A DNA stretch of 64,000 nucleotides. It comes from Caecitellus pseudoparvulus (taxonomy: Eukaryota > Bigyra: Bicosoecida). Of this stretch, positions 42,215 through 52,716 are shown piece after piece. Within the stretch, counting starts at the first letter, position 1. Every line of letters starts with the position of its first letter. The translations under genes and the position numbers were made by a program. The stretch spans positions 248,001 to 312,000 of the forward strand of contig CBFFRQ010000029.1 of the NCBI GenBank assembly GCA_965644315.1. Reading direction: 5' to 3'. A model generated the notes under the pieces. That model worked only from the letters and a program-made list of their open reading frames with translations. It had not been told where the DNA came from and ran no database searches.

Positions 42215-43908
42215 TCAGTCCTTGCTGTCCAGCTTCTCCTTGGCCTCCCGCTGCTTGACGGCAGCAGTGGCCTTCTGCAGGATTTCCCCCAGCACTTCAG
42301 GGTGAAAGGCGCTGCGCGAGGGGCGAGGGGGGGGGGCAGGCTGCAGCGGCGGCCCTCACCAATGCATGGCCTGCGCGGCAACACTCACCCAATGTCCTCC
42401 AGCATGTGCATCTGCAGCGTGTCGGCCTTCATGTCCGCCACCTCGTAGCTGAAGTCGAACTTGGACTCGCAGTCGGGCTCGTCCTCCGGCTCGTGCAGGC
42501 TGGCCATGTACGGGTGCAGCAGCGCCTCCGCCACCGTGATGCGCTTGTTGGGGTCGAAGGACAGCATGCGGTCCAGCAGGTCCAGCGCCTGTGCGTCCGC
42601 CGTGGGGAACAGGCTGCTCCACGCCTGCTTGGGCTTGCCCGCCAGCTTCTTCATGAAGGCGCGGGCGCGACTGCCCTTGACGAACTCCAGGTCCTCGTCC
42701 GCCGGCGTGCCCAGCACATCCACGATGATGCGCAGCTGGTGGATGTAGTCGTCGCCGGGGAACAGCGGCTTGGTGCCCAGCAGCTCGGCGAAGATGCAGC
42801 CCACAGCCCACACGTCGATGGCCTTGGTGTACTGCTGTGTGGACAGCATGACCTCTGGCGCACGGTACCACCGCGTGACGACGTACTCTGTCAGCTCCGG
42901 GCTATCCTCACTCATGCCCCGGGCCAGGCCGAAGTCACACAGCTTCAGGGAGCAGTCCGCGTTGAGGAGGATGTTGGAGGGCTTCAGGTCGCGGTGGATG
43001 ACCTCTGCGGAGTGCTGTGGCGAGGGGGGCGGCGGGGCGTGCAGGGGCGGACGGGCGGCGCCTGCGCCTCCGGCCCACGCACCATGTACTTGAGTGCACA
43101 CAGCATCTGGTACACGAAGTACTGGATGTGCTCCTCGGACAGCTGCTGCTTGGAGTAGATGATGCGGTGCAGGTCCGTCTCCATCAACTCGCTGACGATG
43201 TACACGTCCTTGAACTTCTCGTAGCTCTCTGGTGGCTGCAGGTCGTCGATGCCCAGCACCTGCACCACAGCGCGTGAGCGGGTGTGCCGCCGGCGCAGCA
43301 CTGCGCGGCAACTCCACGCCCCACGCACGTTCTCGTGGTCAAAGTGCCGCATGAGCCGGATTTCACGCAGGATGCGCTTGGCGTCCGTGATGTCCCCGAA
43401 GCAGTTCCTGCGCGGGCGCCGGCCACAAGACGTGCAGGGCAGGTGGGCAGTGGAGCGGCGTGGGCGGCCGACTCCGCCTGCACGCCCAGCCCAGGGCACG
43501 GCAGCACGGCAGCACGCACGGGATCTTCTTGATGGCCACCTTCTTGCCAGTCTGGGTGTCCAGCGCAGACCTGTGGGGGGCAGGCGCGGCGGGGTGGCGG
43601 GCCAACTTCGACACTGCTGCCAGGTCAGCATCGCTGTGCGACAGCAGCACCTCCGCCACTCTGCACGCACACGACGACTCCTGCGTTCGGGGAAGCACAG
43701 GGGCACGTGCAGCACAGCACACGTGCGCAGCAAGCGCAGGTGGCCCGCGAGGCACGGCCCACGCACCGTATGCGCCGTGCCCGATGGGCTTGCGAATCTG
43801 GTACCGAGTGGACACCTCGAAAACGGACTCGGCGATGGTCACCCGCTGCACGCCCTCGCGGACAATCACAGACTTAGGCGACGAGCTTGTCGGCCCATCT
43901 GCTGCCAT
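42215..43908 (-). CDS. ERK-type mitogen-activated protein kinase (TEY activation loop)
   Basis: Seven exons (43908-43767, 43680-43671, 43570-43520, 43407-43329, 43259-43083, 43014-42389, 42311-42215) give 393 residues. Kinase features: Gly loop GHGAYGVVVS at 43-52, catalytic Lys65 in VAIKK, C-helix region NCFGDITDAKRILREI, HRDLKPSN with Asp162, DFG at 180-182, and activation loop TEY at 195-197 followed by VVTRWYRAPEV. The MAPK insert and a common-docking-like acidic patch (EPEDEPDCESKFDF) come near the end. The 30-residue C-terminal extension is helical and charged. Exon 2 is a 10-nt micro-exon needed to complete the Gly loop. It acts in cytosol and nucleus downstream of a MAPKK. A head segment of 30 residues precedes the kinase core. 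Confidence 0.95.
43671..43680 (-). other. 10-nt micro-exon in the MAPK gene
   Basis: On the minus strand CCGAACGCAG, then GAGTCGTCGT, then GTGCGTGCAG. The ten bases between acceptor and donor join TAC G before and G TCT after, to read GAYGVVVSALD. That is the invariant Gly-rich loop of MAP kinases. Without it neither frame nor motif is restored. Confidence 0.85.
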
Positions 43909-44245
43909 GGCTTCGTGTGGCGGATGCTAGCGCGTCCTGACCTCGACGCCGCGCCTGTCACGGCCAGGCGGGCGTGCAGGGCAAGCAGCGGGAATTGAAG
44001 GCGGCGGCGTTGGCGTGGCGGCGGCGCACAGGAGGGACCCCTGCCACGATCACTGCTCAACTGGGCGAGGCGGAACTCGAAAGTGGGTGTTGTTGCTGGC
44101 TTTTTGGCCGCACCTGTCGGCTGCTTGAAGCAACCCGCCCGCCCCCAAGCGTTGCGAAGCAACCAACGCAAGCAGCATGCTGCGGTGCTGCATTCTTGCG
44201 ACGCGCCACCGCGACACCGCGCCCTCAAGTCGGACATGGCACGCC
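43909..44245 (-). other. Spacer between MAM33 stop and MAPK start
   Basis: 337 bp containing the MAM33 3' UTR and the MAPK promoter region. Short ORFs have no family resemblance. No RNA gene or repeat was recognised. Confidence 0.45.
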
Positions 44246-45172
44246 TCACTCCAGCACCTGCTGCTGCATGTTCAGCAGCCACGTCTGGTACTCTGCCTCC
44301 TCCTTCAAGTCCGCCGCCGCCAGCACCCGGGAAGCCAGCCCGTCGTCAATGCCCAGGGACTCCAAGTGCTCGTAGAACGCCTGCTGCAGCTTCATGTCCA
44401 AGTCAGCAAAGGTGGGGCCCTCGTACAGGGGGGAGTTGCCCAGCTGCTCCAGAGTCATGCCTGCCGGCACCAGCTGCACGCCGACAATCTCAAAGGACGC
44501 CTGCTCGTCCACAGGCAGGCCCAGGGAGAACAGCGTGTCCTGCTCGGCGCCCTCCTTCGACACCCGCACGGTGAGGGAGATGATCTCCACCTCACCTGGC
44601 TCCACGGAGTCCTCCTCCTCCGTCGCCTGCAGGTCCACGTGCTCAGTGCCGTCCACAGGCATGCTCTCAGGGTTGCACGCGTTCACCGTGATGGACACGT
44701 TGGAGCTGCCCACTTGCTTCTGCAGGGAGAACAGCGCCTGCCCTGGCTGGCAGTCCACTTCGAAATCCGCGAACTCCTCGCCCAGCGCTTCTGGCAGCGA
44801 CGCCTGCGTCACGTAGCCCTCGTTCGCCTGCGAACCAAATTCCGCGTGGAATGCAGAAGCAGTCACACACAAGCGACTCCCCACCACTGCACCGTCCGGT
44901 GGGAGCGGCAGAGTAGCTGAGTCAGGCATTTACATGTGCTGCTCTTGTCAGCGCCCTGAGCTGCCCCTGCGCTCCCTGCTCCTCGCAAGCCAGCAAGACC
45001 ATGCGCTGCCTCCACAACTCACCTTTTCGTACTCAATCTCCTCTGCCAGCTTGCTGGCCAAGGAAGACATGCACACACGCTGCGCACGCCCCAGTGCCAG
45101 TGCAGGCATCGGAGCAGTCAGCGTTCGGCGCAGTGCACGGGCGGCTGCCCCTGCAAGCATGCTGGCTGCCAT
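44246..45172 (-). CDS. Mitochondrial matrix p32/MAM33 family glycoprotein-like acidic protein
   Basis: Two exons (45172-45023, 44827-44246), phase 0, give 243 residues. p32 (C1QBP/gC1qR, yeast Mam33) forms an acidic trimeric ring in the matrix and supports mitochondrial translation and ribosome assembly. The first 34 residues are a basic Ala/Arg-rich presequence (AARALRRTLTAPMPALALGR). The mature part starts SLASKLAEEIEYEKANEGY, then acidic beta strands (DFEVDCQPGQALFSL, SNVSITVNACNP, EIISLTVRVSKEG). The C-terminal helices (LDMKLQQAFYEHLESLGIDD and EYQTWLLNMQQQVLE) match the family ending YxxWLxxLxxF. Length and order of elements are typical. Confidence 0.93.
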
Positions 45173-46143
45173 GGTTCTGCGTTGGCTGGCGTCGTAATAC
45201 TTATGGAGCCTGGGACGGACTGAGCAGCGGGTGTGGGAAGTATGGGACGAGGAATGTGTGTTGGTGCTGAGTTTTTTGTCAGGATGGGCTGATTGCGTTC
45301 TCATTTGGCAGGCGGCGGGCGCGTGTACCCGCTGCTGGTGTGCTGGAGCCAGGCGCAGCATGATAACACGAGCTTTGCGCCACTGCCAAGCGCGCATGCC
45401 AGCCCACACCTCGCCTGCCCAGCGCTTTTCACGCCCAGCACCCCCTGTCTCACGCTGCACTCACGCGGCAGCCTCCACCGTCAAGATTGGGACTGTCACG
45501 GATTCCTGGATCAAGATTTGATCCCAAAACCAAGGCCCTTCAGCATGTGTCGAGAAAAAAAGAGTGAACAGGAACCTGTGTTGGACTTGGATTGGCCAAG
45601 GCAGCATGAGAGGGGCTGAGGATCGTGCCATGGAAAGGGCACATAAAGACTGGCTGATGTCAAAGAGTTATAAAGGGTCGTATGGATTTGGAGCTTGCCA
45701 GCACCCTCGCGGATCATGAACCTTCGTTTCACTGCTTGTGGGCCACTCTCGTACTGGATGACAAAAAGTACCCCACCAGCCATGGCACCGAGCCAAAATT
45801 TACACGCGAGCCCCCAAAGACCGGATAGACAATACGTACAGCGTGCTTGGTGTGTCCAAACGTGCCAGCGTTTGGCGTTTCACCTTGACACGCAACTCAC
45901 GCTCAGGCAAGCTGTGCCTACTGCGCCACGCTTGCATTGAGCGCAGGAGCGAATGTGTCGTCTCACTCCTAACTTGGAAGCGGGGCCTGTGCAAGAGTTC
46001 TTGTGCATTGCAAGGGACTCCTTGCTCGAACGTGGTGCCGACACAGGGGGAAATGGTGCTGTGTTGTCCACACACCTCGCACCGCAACGTCACGTGGCAC
46101 CACGGACCAGCCCCGCTCTCAAACCAAGGCAGTTCAGGCCACA
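45173..46143. other. Gene-poor spacer, locally lower GC
   Basis: 971 bp between the MAM33 start and the FG-GAP/cadherin gene stop. The stretch from about 45480 is visibly more AT-rich than the genes to its left. A 7-bp inverted repeat with 3-nt loop (GGATCAA-gat-TTGATCC) lies at 45508-45524, and a TTATAAAGG string at about 45668. One minus-strand ORF here is listed separately. No tRNA or other RNA gene could be supported. Confidence 0.5.
45511..45783 (-). CDS. Possible small ORF of unknown function
   Basis: 90 codons from ATG at 45783. The first 45 residues (starting MAGGVLFVIQYESGPQAVKR) have a balanced, protein-like composition unlike the GC-shadow ORFs elsewhere. The remainder is less convincing. 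No family recognised and no splice structure obvious. It could be one exon of a missed gene, a decayed fragment or chance. Confidence 0.2.
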   Translation of the reverse strand: MAGGVLFVIQYESGPQAVKRRFMIREGAGKLQIHTTLYNSLTSASLYVPFPWHDPQPLSCCLGQSKSNTGSCSLFFSRHMLKGLGFGIKS

Positions 46144-49100
46144 TCAAGCCCATGCTACAGCAGAGTCAGATCCATCACGTTCAGGGGCTGTGGCGCTGGG
46201 CTCGGCCCTGCCTTCCGTGTCCATGTTTGTGTACCCCCTCTTGCAGCCGCTGCAGTGCCCAGCACGGTAAGCCAAGAAGATAATGACAACCACCACCAGG
46301 GCTGCAACGAGGGCCACACCGATGCCAGTGGCGATGAGATTGCCGTCTTTCTTTGCCTTGCTGGTCGCTGCAGCGGCAGGGGCTGCCGGGGACGGTGCGG
46401 CTTCCTCGACGTTAGCCACGTTCACCACCATGCTTGCCGACACGGGCTGGGCAGGGGAGCCAGCGTCTTGCCCAGACAGGGTGAGGGTGTACTGTGTAGT
46501 GCCGCTCTCCCAGTCCAACACGCCGGCTGTCGTCAAGTCGTACCCTGTGCCCGTGGCCACCAGAGCGAAGGGTGCCGAGGCAGGCGACAGGGTTGCCGTC
46601 ACAGCGTGCCCCTCGGGGTCTGTGAAGGTCAGCGCACCCACCACGGTGCCGACGGCAGAGTTCTCCTCCACAGTAAAGGTGCTTGGGCCGGTGTATGTGG
46701 GTGCCTCGTTCACATCCTCGATGGTGACGGTGACGAGGACGCCCTGCGAAGCTGGTGTCTCCTCAGCGGGGGAGTCCGTCAGCAGCACTAGCAACTCCCA
46801 CGTGTTGCTCCTCTCAGATCCATCTGGGCGGGCAGGTGGGTTCTCAAAGTCAAAGCGTGTCTTGGCATGGACGCGCCAGATGGTTCCGGTGTGCACGAAC
46901 TCGAAGTGCTCCGAGCCTACGCCCAGCACCTGGATGGAGTTCAGCTCGTCGCCGTCCTCATCTGCCACACGGATGACGCCGAAGGGCACGCCCACGTCTG
47001 AGTTCTCCGCCAGCATAAAGTGGTCGGTGTACGTCGGCTCTCCGTCCGGGTCAGGGTTGGTGTTGGCCAGCTTGGGCGGGTCGTTGGCGTCCAAGATGTA
47101 CAGGTACGCCGGCACGAGGGTAGTCTTGGCGCCGCCCGCTGCATCCAGGTTGTCTCCATCGTCCGTCAGCTCCACGCAGAAGGGCACCACACGGGAGCCC
47201 TCGGGTGGGGTGGGCGCTGCAGCATGGCTGATGTTGGGCGGCACTTGATTGGCGCCCATGTACGTGTCATTGTTGGAGAAGTCTGCCGTCGCTGCACCTG
47301 GCACAGACACAGCACCACATGGGTCGTTCACGTTGAAGGCTACAGGCAGGCGTCGCTCCTGGTGGCCAGCTGCGCCTCCCTGCCAGGGGCTGGTCGCTTC
47401 ATAGTCGAACCCCTTGACCGCGAGCAGGGCCCACACGCCGGCGCTCGTCAGTTCTGCAGCAAGGGAATCACCGGGTGAGTGCACGACGACGCTGGACAGG
47501 CTGTCCCCCGCATCCACGTGGAAGGCGGTCAGCTGCCCCAGCGGCGCGCCTGGATCGCCGTTCTCCACAACGGTGAAGGCGCGAGAGCGCAGTGCGCCCG
47601 ATGGGATGGGTTCCTCGTTCACATCTCCAAACTGACCGCCTGTGACTGTGGTCACGATGGGCTGAATGGCGCCTCCTCCGATGTAGTCGTACAGGGGCAC
47701 AGTGAGGTCATGGCTGAGGGTGGGCAGGTGCAAGAGTCCAGCGCTGGGGCTCTGAGAGCTTGCTGCCACCAGTGCCTCGAAGTCCAGGTGGGCGCCACAG
47801 AGGATGACGACATTGAAGCGAGTGCCCTTGTTGGAGATGTCGTGGGGGCCGGTCACTGCAGCAGTGGTGGTCAGCGTGGGCAGAGATGTGGAGCCGAAAG
47901 ACGTCGTGATGGTGACGTCTTCAGGCCGCACGGAGAAGGTGCCGAAGCCGTCGACGGTCTCCAGGGAGAAGTCGGGGTCATACCCTGGCACCACCATCAT
48001 GATTTGGGCTGTGTCCACGCCCTCCAGGCACGTGAACAGCTCAGCCTCATCCAGCGCCAGTTCGAGCGGGTCTTCATCCATGTCAGCCACCAGCACGTCG
48101 TAGGCTGGGCCCTGGGCGTTGTCCTGCTCAGGGATGCTAGAGGACACGACCACACGCAGGGGCGCCTCTCCCAAGGCACCCTCCACGCTGTAGTGCTGTC
48201 CAGTGAGAGGGGATGGAGAGGTCACAGTGCCCTCCACAGCAAGCCGCAGCGCCTCCAAGTCCCAGCTGGCGTCGGCCGTGTCGATGCTGCAGGTGGCCTC
48301 CACGTACGCATTGGCGCTCGTGTGGCTGAAGGTGCCACAGGAAGCCGTGAGGCCCTGCAGCGGCTCAGGCACGGTGCCACCAGACGGCCCGGCCAGGGTC
48401 AGTGTGAAGTCCAGCAAGTTGCCGGGGCGGTTCAAGTCGTGCAGGCGGATGTAGAAGTCCTGCACGACTGGTGTCACGGGGCCGAGGGTGGCTTCGTCGA
48501 CGGTGTAGGTGAGGGACTGTGGGAAGGACTGGATCTCCAGCTCCGGCTCCACAACGTCCGTCACGATGAGATCATGCTGTTGGCTTTCCACACATGAGCT
48601 GGGCCCGCATGCGACAAACTTGATGGGGAAGAAGAATGTCTCGGGGTGATCTGGAGCCATGAGGTTTACACCTGCGTGAGCTTGCAGAGCTTCGGTGTCA
48701 ATGGCGCCCGCACTAATGCTTGCAGAGGAGGTGGTCACGTCAGAGGCGGTCATTGCAACGAGAGATACGTCCAACGCCCTTCGCCCATCAGCCATGGTGC
48801 TGCCTGTGTTGTTCGAGTCGATTGTGCTGATGACGTGGAAAGTTAGCCCAATCGAATCCCATACGCTGACCATGGGGTACGAGACGGCACCCGGGAATTC
48901 TTGCTCAACGTTCTCGGTGACAGCAATGTCTGAGCCAGTGATCGAGGCAGGTGGCTCTACCGCGTTGCTCAGGGTGAGCGTGGCGGGCTCACTGGCAGCA
49001 CCCCACACGCCTGGCAAGACCTCGAACTGCACCACGAAGTCCAACACAATGTCAGGAGCGCTGGACGTGGTGAAGTCAGCCAAAGCACCTGCAAGGGCTT

Positions 49101-52100
49101 CGTAGTCCAGGTTCGTGGTGGCCACTGTGACGGTATAGGTGGCGGAGCCAGCAACTACGGCTGGGGTGCCGATGGTGATGCCCAGGGCGGAGGAGCCGGG
49201 CTGCAGGACATCATCAGAGTCCTTCAGGGGTGCCCACATAGGATCAGTGGAGGTGACAACGATACGAGCCTTCAGTGCGTCGGCTTGGTGCTGAATGCTG
49301 CCATCTCTCAGCACGACGTCAAATGTGGCGTTAACGGTGGGCTCGCCTTCCAGCACTGTAATGTAATGGTCCCGGGAGCCCTCTGCGAAGGCATCCACAG
49401 TGATGGGCCCAGCTGCTTCACGCACAGCAAGGGGGACGGGCACTGTGCGGGGGACAGCCTGGTCGCACAGGCGCGCAGCTAGCTGCAAATCCAGATCTGG
49501 CCTTGAGCCAGCTCGCAGCGTGGCAAGCAAGGTTGCGTTCACGGGCTCCGCATCGCTGCCTGCCATGGCACTGGCCAGCAACTTGTACGAAACGCCGGAT
49601 GGGAGAGACAGCGTGAATGTAGCCGTGCCAGCTTCCGGGACCTCCACTGCTGTCTGCACGGTTGGGATGGCCAGGGCGCCTTCATCGTTGAGGGCTTCAA
49701 TGGTGGAGATCAAGTTCAGCTGAGGCACGTCCGATGCACTGGCAAAGTCGTCGTCCAGGGCAGTGAGTCTTGCCACCACTTGCCCCGGTGGGCTGTCCTC
49801 CAATGGACTTGGGGCTTCGTCCGCAAGTGGCTCATTCACACTGAGCGAGGAGAGCCAGGAGTGTGAGAGGGTGAAGTCAAGCACGTTGACACCGTGGTCG
49901 CTGGTGATGGCGACTTGCTTGCCTTCGGTGCGAACGTCTCTTCCCAGGTTCTCACTCTCCGTACTCGCCACAAGCAAGTATGAGCCATCGGGCATGCTGT
50001 CCATCCCGAGTGCATGCGCGGGTGCTGACTCGCTTGAGTGAAGGAGGGGGTCAAGGAAAACGGCAACAGCACCCGCACCTTCAATCTCTTCACCCAGGAG
50101 CTCGGGTGTGAAGTCCATCATTGGAAGCAGCAGATCGAGCTCGGCAGAGCCCCCTACATCGCCAACAACGGGCGCTTGATCGCCCACACGCAGGTAGTCC
50201 TGACCCCCAAAGATACCAACAACGCCAGCGGGCAGGCTGCCAGCTTCCAGGAACACTGTGCTCGCCGAGGCCGGGCCAAAGTTCAGCCCACCTGCGCCTG
50301 CGTCGACGATGTACACCGCACCTCTGTCATCACCCCCATCCTGGCTGGCCATGCAGTTGCTCCCAGGCGCGGATGCAATGAAGCGTGGCACGGCAGATGC
50401 CGCGAAGCTGGAGACGTCAATTTGCCCGCTGCCCATCTCGGACTCTTCGCAGCTGCCAACAAGCACCATCACGCCGTTCGGCAAATCGTCCAGATCGATG
50501 GGTACATGAACCGTGTCTTCCTCCGGACCGAGCAACGAGTCGTGAACAAGGACAATGGACCCAGCAGGACTCTCGTCCTCTAAAGCGCCCCGCCTTCGCG
50601 CAAAGTCTGGGGAAAGGAGCACAAGGTCGTTGGCCCCGTTTCCATCAACATCAGCCACCTGGAAGCTGCGGCCGGCCAGATAAGCGTCTTCAGCGACACC
50701 CACAATCCTCACAAGCCCTGACTGACTGTCAGTGCCATCGACAGTCACGACAGCGCCCATGCTGCCTTCGATGAGCGCCGGGTGCAAGATGTAGACACCC
50801 CCTGCCTTGTTGCGTGCCTCATCGTCAAGTTCACTGGGCCCAAGCACGAGTGCTGTCTGACCGGGAGACCCCAAGAAGGCGACATCCAAGGTGTACTCGA
50901 TTTCGGACGCATCATCTGCCACGGGGAGCACAAACGTCGCAATGCCGGCTGTGCCGCTTTCGTGGTCCAGCTGGACAGGTGAATCTCCTTGTTCCCCGCC
51001 CGCAATACTTGGCACTTCTGCAATGTAAACTGCGCCAGGAGTCGCACTTGTACCTGCTGCTTCGAATGGCGTGCTCATAATGAGACGAGGTCCATCGCCA
51101 AAGTCGTGCACTCGCTCAAGCCGAAGAACTGCGCCCTGTGACTCAGCACCAAGGAAGCCGGTAACCCCAGCAGGAAGGGAGGCACTCTGGAAGACGATAT
51201 TGCTGCCTGACTCCAGATCGTTCAGCACAGCCGGGTGAATGACGAACACCCCCCCCACAGCCGCGTCAGCTGTGCCTAACAGCAGGTTCGGGTACGATAG
51301 GACTAATGCGCGTGCCCCACCTTCGCCGAGGGCTGCAATGAGGTGCTCCTCTTGTCCAAGAGAACCCTGGTCGCCGCTTCCAAGGAGAAGCAGAACACCT
51401 GGTAGGGCTTCCGAAGCAGAGATGATTGAAATCGTGGACCCTGACTCTGTTGGAGGATCAGGCAAACCGCGAGAGCACAAAGCAGCGACAGCGCCCACGT
51501 TTGAAGCGGAGTCAGAGTTGAAACTGGGCGTTCGAACAACGACATCAAGCAGATCGTCGTCATCCAGCAGCTCGAGAGTGACGCCCCCTTCACCAAGTTT
51601 GTCGTCTTGGGCGCCAGCCCCAAAGGCAAGCGTCTGTTTCGGCAGGGCAGCGGGGTCGATTTCCACCACATCCTCCTCTGTGGCCAGTTGTGCAATAAGA
51701 TCCCACTTGACCAGGAACACAGCGCCAGCTTGGCTTTTCAAGACCCCTCCAGGCAGCGAAAGGGTGGTCTTGGAGCTCTGCAGCACGAGGTCTAGCCCGG
51801 TGCTGCCATGAAAGATGGACCCCCAAAGCGTCGGGCCGTGAGCCAATTTGACATCGGTGGATATGCCCACAAATCCAAACACCCCTGGGGCGTGAACGGA
51901 GCGGTCCAGCACAATGGCAGGGTGGGTGCTACCTGATTCATGTGGGACGACCGTTGGGATCTTCACAAAGAACACGCCTCCACGCCCACTGGCGAGGCTG
52001 TCCGATTCAACGAGAAGCGCATCAAGCGTCGCATTGAGTGACACACGGGACACTCTCTTGCCTCCTCTTTTCGCACCGGCGCCCACAGCACCGAAAATGT

Positions 52101-52716
52101 ACGGCGGCAGGTTTGCCGGGTCCAGCTCCACGGCGCGGGATCGTGAGCTGTCAGAGAGAAGGGCTGCCACATCCAGAACGACGAAGACGCCCTCATCTTC
52201 ATCGCGGATGAGGAGGTCTACCGACGGGCCGTCACTGAAGTTGCCAGCCTGGACCTCGGCAAACCCAAGGCTCTGCGCTCCATAAATGGCCAACACGCCG
52301 TCCGGAAGGTGTTGGGTTGGGTCCATATCCTTGAGCACGCTCCCTCCAGGCGTTTGAGCGTGAGAGAACCTTGACATGACGACATAGATCACACCGCGGT
52401 TGCTGCTCCCTCCAACATTGCCGGAGGCTGAGCGCATGGTGTGGTCGGGCTTCCCGTCCCCATCCACGTCGCCGAGGGGTTCGTGGATGAGCTCTGGATC
52501 AGTGCCAGCATCGGGAACCTGGAAGCGGCGATTGTTCGAAAGCGTGGCATTCGTATCCACTGAAGTGATCTTGGGTGGACAGTCTGGGGCGGATGCCACG
52601 GCGGCACCTGAGGCGGCGTGAGTGAGGAGAGCAATGCCGTGCCGCCGCATTGCAGCTGCAGCGGAGGGCACGCTACGCACCAAGCAGAGCCGCAGCCAAG
52701 AGCAGCACGGGTGCAA
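46144..52716 (-). CDS. Large single-pass surface protein with FG-GAP and cadherin-like repeats
   Basis: One exon, 2190 residues. The N-terminus is a hydrophobic signal region (an alternative in-frame Met lies at residue 23). Residues about 45-950 are integrin-alpha-like FG-GAP repeats, with the Ca-binding loop GDVDGDGKPDHTM and recurrent LLDLVVRTPS/DLVLLSPDF-type strands. The middle third is beta-rich with bulky Ser/Thr/Val segments. Residues about 1780-2110 are cadherin-like repeats with canonical linkers (LDANDPPKL, IEDVNEAPTYTGPSTFTVEENS, LTFTDPEGHAV). A transmembrane helix follows at about 2122-2150 (LIATGIGVALVAALVVVVII). The cytoplasmic tail of about 40 residues opens with HCSGCKRGY, a possible palmitoylation site. 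Type I adhesion or sexual-agglutinin-like architecture; the ligand is unknown. Confidence 0.85.
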   Translation of the reverse strand: MHPCCSWLRLCLVRSVPSAAAAMRRHGIALLTHAASGAAVASAPDCPPKITSVDTNATLSNNRRFQVPDAGTDPELIHEPLGDVDGDGKPDHTMRSASGNVGGSSNRGVIYVVMSRFSHAQTPGGSVLKDMDPTQHLPDGVLAIYGAQSLGFAEVQAGNFSDGPSVDLLIRDEDEGVFVVLDVAALLSDSSRSRAVELDPANLPPYIFGAVGAGAKRGGKRVSRVSLNATLDALLVESDSLASGRGGVFFVKIPTVVPHESGSTHPAIVLDRSVHAPGVFGFVGISTDVKLAHGPTLWGSIFHGSTGLDLVLQSSKTTLSLPGGVLKSQAGAVFLVKWDLIAQLATEEDVVEIDPAALPKQTLAFGAGAQDDKLGEGGVTLELLDDDDLLDVVVRTPSFNSDSASNVGAVAALCSRGLPDPPTESGSTISIISASEALPGVLLLLGSGDQGSLGQEEHLIAALGEGGARALVLSYPNLLLGTADAAVGGVFVIHPAVLNDLESGSNIVFQSASLPAGVTGFLGAESQGAVLRLERVHDFGDGPRLIMSTPFEAAGTSATPGAVYIAEVPSIAGGEQGDSPVQLDHESGTAGIATFVLPVADDASEIEYTLDVAFLGSPGQTALVLGPSELDDEARNKAGGVYILHPALIEGSMGAVVTVDGTDSQSGLVRIVGVAEDAYLAGRSFQVADVDGNGANDLVLLSPDFARRRGALEDESPAGSIVLVHDSLLGPEEDTVHVPIDLDDLPNGVMVLVGSCEESEMGSGQIDVSSFAASAVPRFIASAPGSNCMASQDGGDDRGAVYIVDAGAGGLNFGPASASTVFLEAGSLPAGVVGIFGGQDYLRVGDQAPVVGDVGGSAELDLLLPMMDFTPELLGEEIEGAGAVAVFLDPLLHSSESAPAHALGMDSMPDGSYLLVASTESENLGRDVRTEGKQVAITSDHGVNVLDFTLSHSWLSSLSVNEPLADEAPSPLEDSPPGQVVARLTALDDDFASASDVPQLNLISTIEALNDEGALAIPTVQTAVEVPEAGTATFTLSLPSGVSYKLLASAMAGSDAEPVNATLLATLRAGSRPDLDLQLAARLCDQAVPRTVPVPLAVREAAGPITVDAFAEGSRDHYITVLEGEPTVNATFDVVLRDGSIQHQADALKARIVVTSTDPMWAPLKDSDDVLQPGSSALGITIGTPAVVAGSATYTVTVATTNLDYEALAGALADFTTSSAPDIVLDFVVQFEVLPGVWGAASEPATLTLSNAVEPPASITGSDIAVTENVEQEFPGAVSYPMVSVWDSIGLTFHVISTIDSNNTGSTMADGRRALDVSLVAMTASDVTTSSASISAGAIDTEALQAHAGVNLMAPDHPETFFFPIKFVACGPSSCVESQQHDLIVTDVVEPELEIQSFPQSLTYTVDEATLGPVTPVVQDFYIRLHDLNRPGNLLDFTLTLAGPSGGTVPEPLQGLTASCGTFSHTSANAYVEATCSIDTADASWDLEALRLAVEGTVTSPSPLTGQHYSVEGALGEAPLRVVVSSSIPEQDNAQGPAYDVLVADMDEDPLELALDEAELFTCLEGVDTAQIMMVVPGYDPDFSLETVDGFGTFSVRPEDVTITTSFGSTSLPTLTTTAAVTGPHDISNKGTRFNVVILCGAHLDFEALVAASSQSPSAGLLHLPTLSHDLTVPLYDYIGGGAIQPIVTTVTGGQFGDVNEEPIPSGALRSRAFTVVENGDPGAPLGQLTAFHVDAGDSLSSVVVHSPGDSLAAELTSAGVWALLAVKGFDYEATSPWQGGAAGHQERRLPVAFNVNDPCGAVSVPGAATADFSNNDTYMGANQVPPNISHAAAPTPPEGSRVVPFCVELTDDGDNLDAAGGAKTTLVPAYLYILDANDPPKLANTNPDPDGEPTYTDHFMLAENSDVGVPFGVIRVADEDGDELNSIQVLGVGSEHFEFVHTGTIWRVHAKTRFDFENPPARPDGSERSNTWELLVLLTDSPAEETPASQGVLVTVTIEDVNEAPTYTGPSTFTVEENSAVGTVVGALTFTDPEGHAVTATLSPASAPFALVATGTGYDLTTAGVLDWESGTTQYTLTLSGQDAGSPAQPVSASMVVNVANVEEAAPSPAAPAAAATSKAKKDGNLIATGIGVALVAALVVVVIIFLAYRAGHCSGCKRGYTNMDTEGRAEPSATAPERDGSDSAVAWA

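Noticed and set aside
43910-44574. Plus-strand ORFs between and over MAPK and MAM33 genes
   Set aside because: Arg/Cys/Pro-rich shadows with no family resemblance and inconsistent with the MAM33 frame on the other strand.
49100-52700. Plus-strand ORFs within the FG-GAP/cadherin gene
   Set aside because: All short (under about 200 codons) and overlapped by the uninterrupted 2190-codon minus-strand frame with domain repeats.
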